Shown here: in pieces, positions 13,665-14,611 of the stretch
Layout of the letters: each line of letters starts with the position of its first letter
How positions within the stretch are numbered: the stretch's first letter is position 1
NCBI GenBank assembly: GCA_938041275.1
Contig: CALISH010000014.1
Coordinates: 1-14,611, forward strand
DNA: 14,611 nt
From: an uncultured Solobacterium sp.
GTDB lineage: Bacteria > Bacillota_I > Bacilli_A > Erysipelotrichales > Erysipelotrichaceae
Direction: 5' to 3'
Notes under the pieces: generated by a model
Told to the model about the DNA's origin: nothing
What the model saw: the letters and a program-made list of their open reading frames with translations, nothing else
Database searches by the model: none
Translations under genes and position numbers: made by a program

Positions 13665-13993
13665 CATTGAATAATAATGTTAATTGATATAAATATGCAT
13701 GCATGTATGTATACTTTGATAATTATCTGATAAGGTTCTTTTAACTTGGAAAAAATCTATAAGATATCAATATGGCTACGGTGTAGTTAAGTGCTATAAT
13801 GCATATAGTGAAAGTTATGAATTATGAGGTATTTAACTATAAGAAAATCAAGTGAAATTTTAAAAAATAGTGAGATTTAAAAAATCCAGATGAATCTCAA
13901 AAAAGATCTTTTAAATCGTGAATAGAGTACAGTTAAAACAACTACATTTGTAGCCTTGACTATGTGAATGATTATTGTAGGTTGATAAATCAA
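13665..13993. other. Gene-free region beside the IS110 element
   Basis: About 330 bases with no convincing gene. It holds an extended -10 (TGC followed by TATAAT, 13792-13800) that could start a short plus-strand RNA, and a 13-codon micro-ORF at 13817-13855 without support. It also has overlapping inverted repeats at 13871-13917 (separate entry) and the palindrome CTACATTTGTAG (13942-13953). The left part may be chromosomal and the right part the 3' non-coding end of the IS; the boundary is not visible. Confidence 0.4.
13862..13917 (-). repeat. Overlapping inverted repeats, terminator-like on the minus strand
   Basis: TGAGATT (13871-13877) pairs with AATCTCA (13893-13899), and on the minus strand six U follow within three bases (13867-13862), so this could stop transcription leaving the transposase. 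A second pair, GATTTAAAA (13874-13882) with TTTTAAATC (13909-13917), shares bases with the first, so the two folds exclude each other. A perfect palindrome AAAAGATCTTTT sits at 13901-13912. Confidence 0.45.
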
Positions 13994-14611
13994 TTATTGA
14001 ATATGATTTTGATCATAGAGAGAATTTGTACTAAGAAGTTTGTATATCACACGGAGAAGTTTTCGTGCACAATGGCCCTGGGCGCATCTGTGAGATTTTC
14101 CTTGATTACGTTTTTTAGTATAATAGTCATGGAAGGTCGGAGAATATTTACAGACAGTGAATATGGCTTGATACAGTGCCTTGCGCATATATCTTGAACC
14201 GTGCTTGGATATAGGCATATGTGCAGCGTCATATTTGCCGGACTGGTATACAAGCGGATCCATTCCTGCAAAAGATATCAAATTTCCCGTGTTCTGAAAT
14301 TGATTGATATCTCCGATTTCCGCAAGAATCGTCATTCCTGAAATATGAGAAATGCCAGGGATGGAAATGATAGGAGAGTTTAGCTTGTGACTGAATTCTT
14401 CTATTTTCTTTCCCAAAATACGAATCTGCTCTTCTCTGGTATTGATGATAGCGATGATAGATGTTACTTCCAAATCAATGGAGATGTTATCTTCGCCGAC
14501 AGAGCACTTGGCAAGCTCTCTGATTTCTTCTGCGGTCACTTTGGATTGTCTGCCTTTTCCCTCTGTTTTGAGTGCCTTGCGAAGATTACGAATATCTTCT
14601 AAGGCAATTGA
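13994..14611 (-). mobile_element. IS110-family transposase, C-terminal half (partial)
   Basis: The minus-strand frame is open to the window end; 205 residues are visible and about half of a usual ~400-residue IS110 transposase lies outside. The visible part is the Transposase_20 region: SIPGISHISGMTILAEIGDINQF (helix-hairpin-helix-like), then NLISFAGMDPLVYQSGKY, and PISKHGSRYMRKALYQAIF, which contains the serine segment of the catalytic half. A terminal K-S-H-R-C-A-Q-G-H-C-A-R-K-L-L-R-V-I-Y follows. The N-terminal RuvC-like DEDD part is not in view. IS110 elements have no long terminal inverted repeats and use a bridge RNA encoded in a non-coding end; that end is upstream for IS110-type and downstream (toward 13665-13993) for IS1111-type elements. 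Base composition seems more GC-rich than neighbouring genes, fitting an acquired element. Confidence 0.88.

Noticed and set aside
13817..13855. 13-codon micro-ORF after the extended -10
   Set aside because: Too short, no good RBS, no recognisable sequence.
13964..14602. Plus-strand ORFs opposite the IS110 transposase
   Set aside because: Antisense frames; the minus-strand transposase motifs explain this DNA.

Overview
The window is AT-rich DNA with strong AAGGAGG-type ribosome-binding sites, TTG/GTG alternative starts and many intrinsic terminators, so it comes from a low-GC Bacillota. The LytTR/DUF3021/ABC cassette, the peroxiredoxin and the IS110 type suggest a gut-type member (Erysipelotrichia- or Clostridia-like). 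The taxon is an inference; no marker gene is present.

Left part (1-5800) is an accessory, defence-like island. It opens with a partial ORF whose first ~28 residues look like a Wzx-type polysaccharide flippase, fused in frame to an unrelated soluble domain. The stop of that ORF overlaps the start of a Rad50/SMC-like ATPase (Walker A, central CxxC zinc-hook motif, ABC signature, Walker B) that has a one-base frameshift near its 3' end. The pair resembles an ABC-three-component (ABC-3C) or Lamassu-like system that has lost its upstream part. A terminator and a ~400 bp gene-free spacer follow, then a complete DUF262/DUF1524 (GmrSD-type) nuclease with its own promoter. Next come a small decayed ORF and a structured spacer with two direct repeats and a long hairpin.

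Two type II toxin-antitoxin modules stand back to back: a minus-strand Phd/YefM plus RelE/ParE pair (5191-5761) and a plus-strand RelB/DinJ-like plus RelE/ParE pair (6011-6635). The second has a near-perfect 21 bp palindrome just downstream of its predicted promoter.

Middle part (6690-9550) is a regulated exporter locus: LytTR regulator, DUF3021 membrane protein, an intrinsic terminator/attenuator, then an ABC-2 ATPase and permease. It is followed by an unrecognised 404-residue helical protein.

Right part (11000-14611) holds an AraC-type regulator divergent from a Prx6-type peroxiredoxin, a macro-domain gene cut down to its first strand/loop, a small membrane protein, and the 3' half of an IS110-family transposase running off the window end. 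Truncations, a frameshift, stacked toxin-antitoxin modules and an IS mark both flanks as recombination-prone, while the LytTR/ABC and AraC/Prx blocks look intact.
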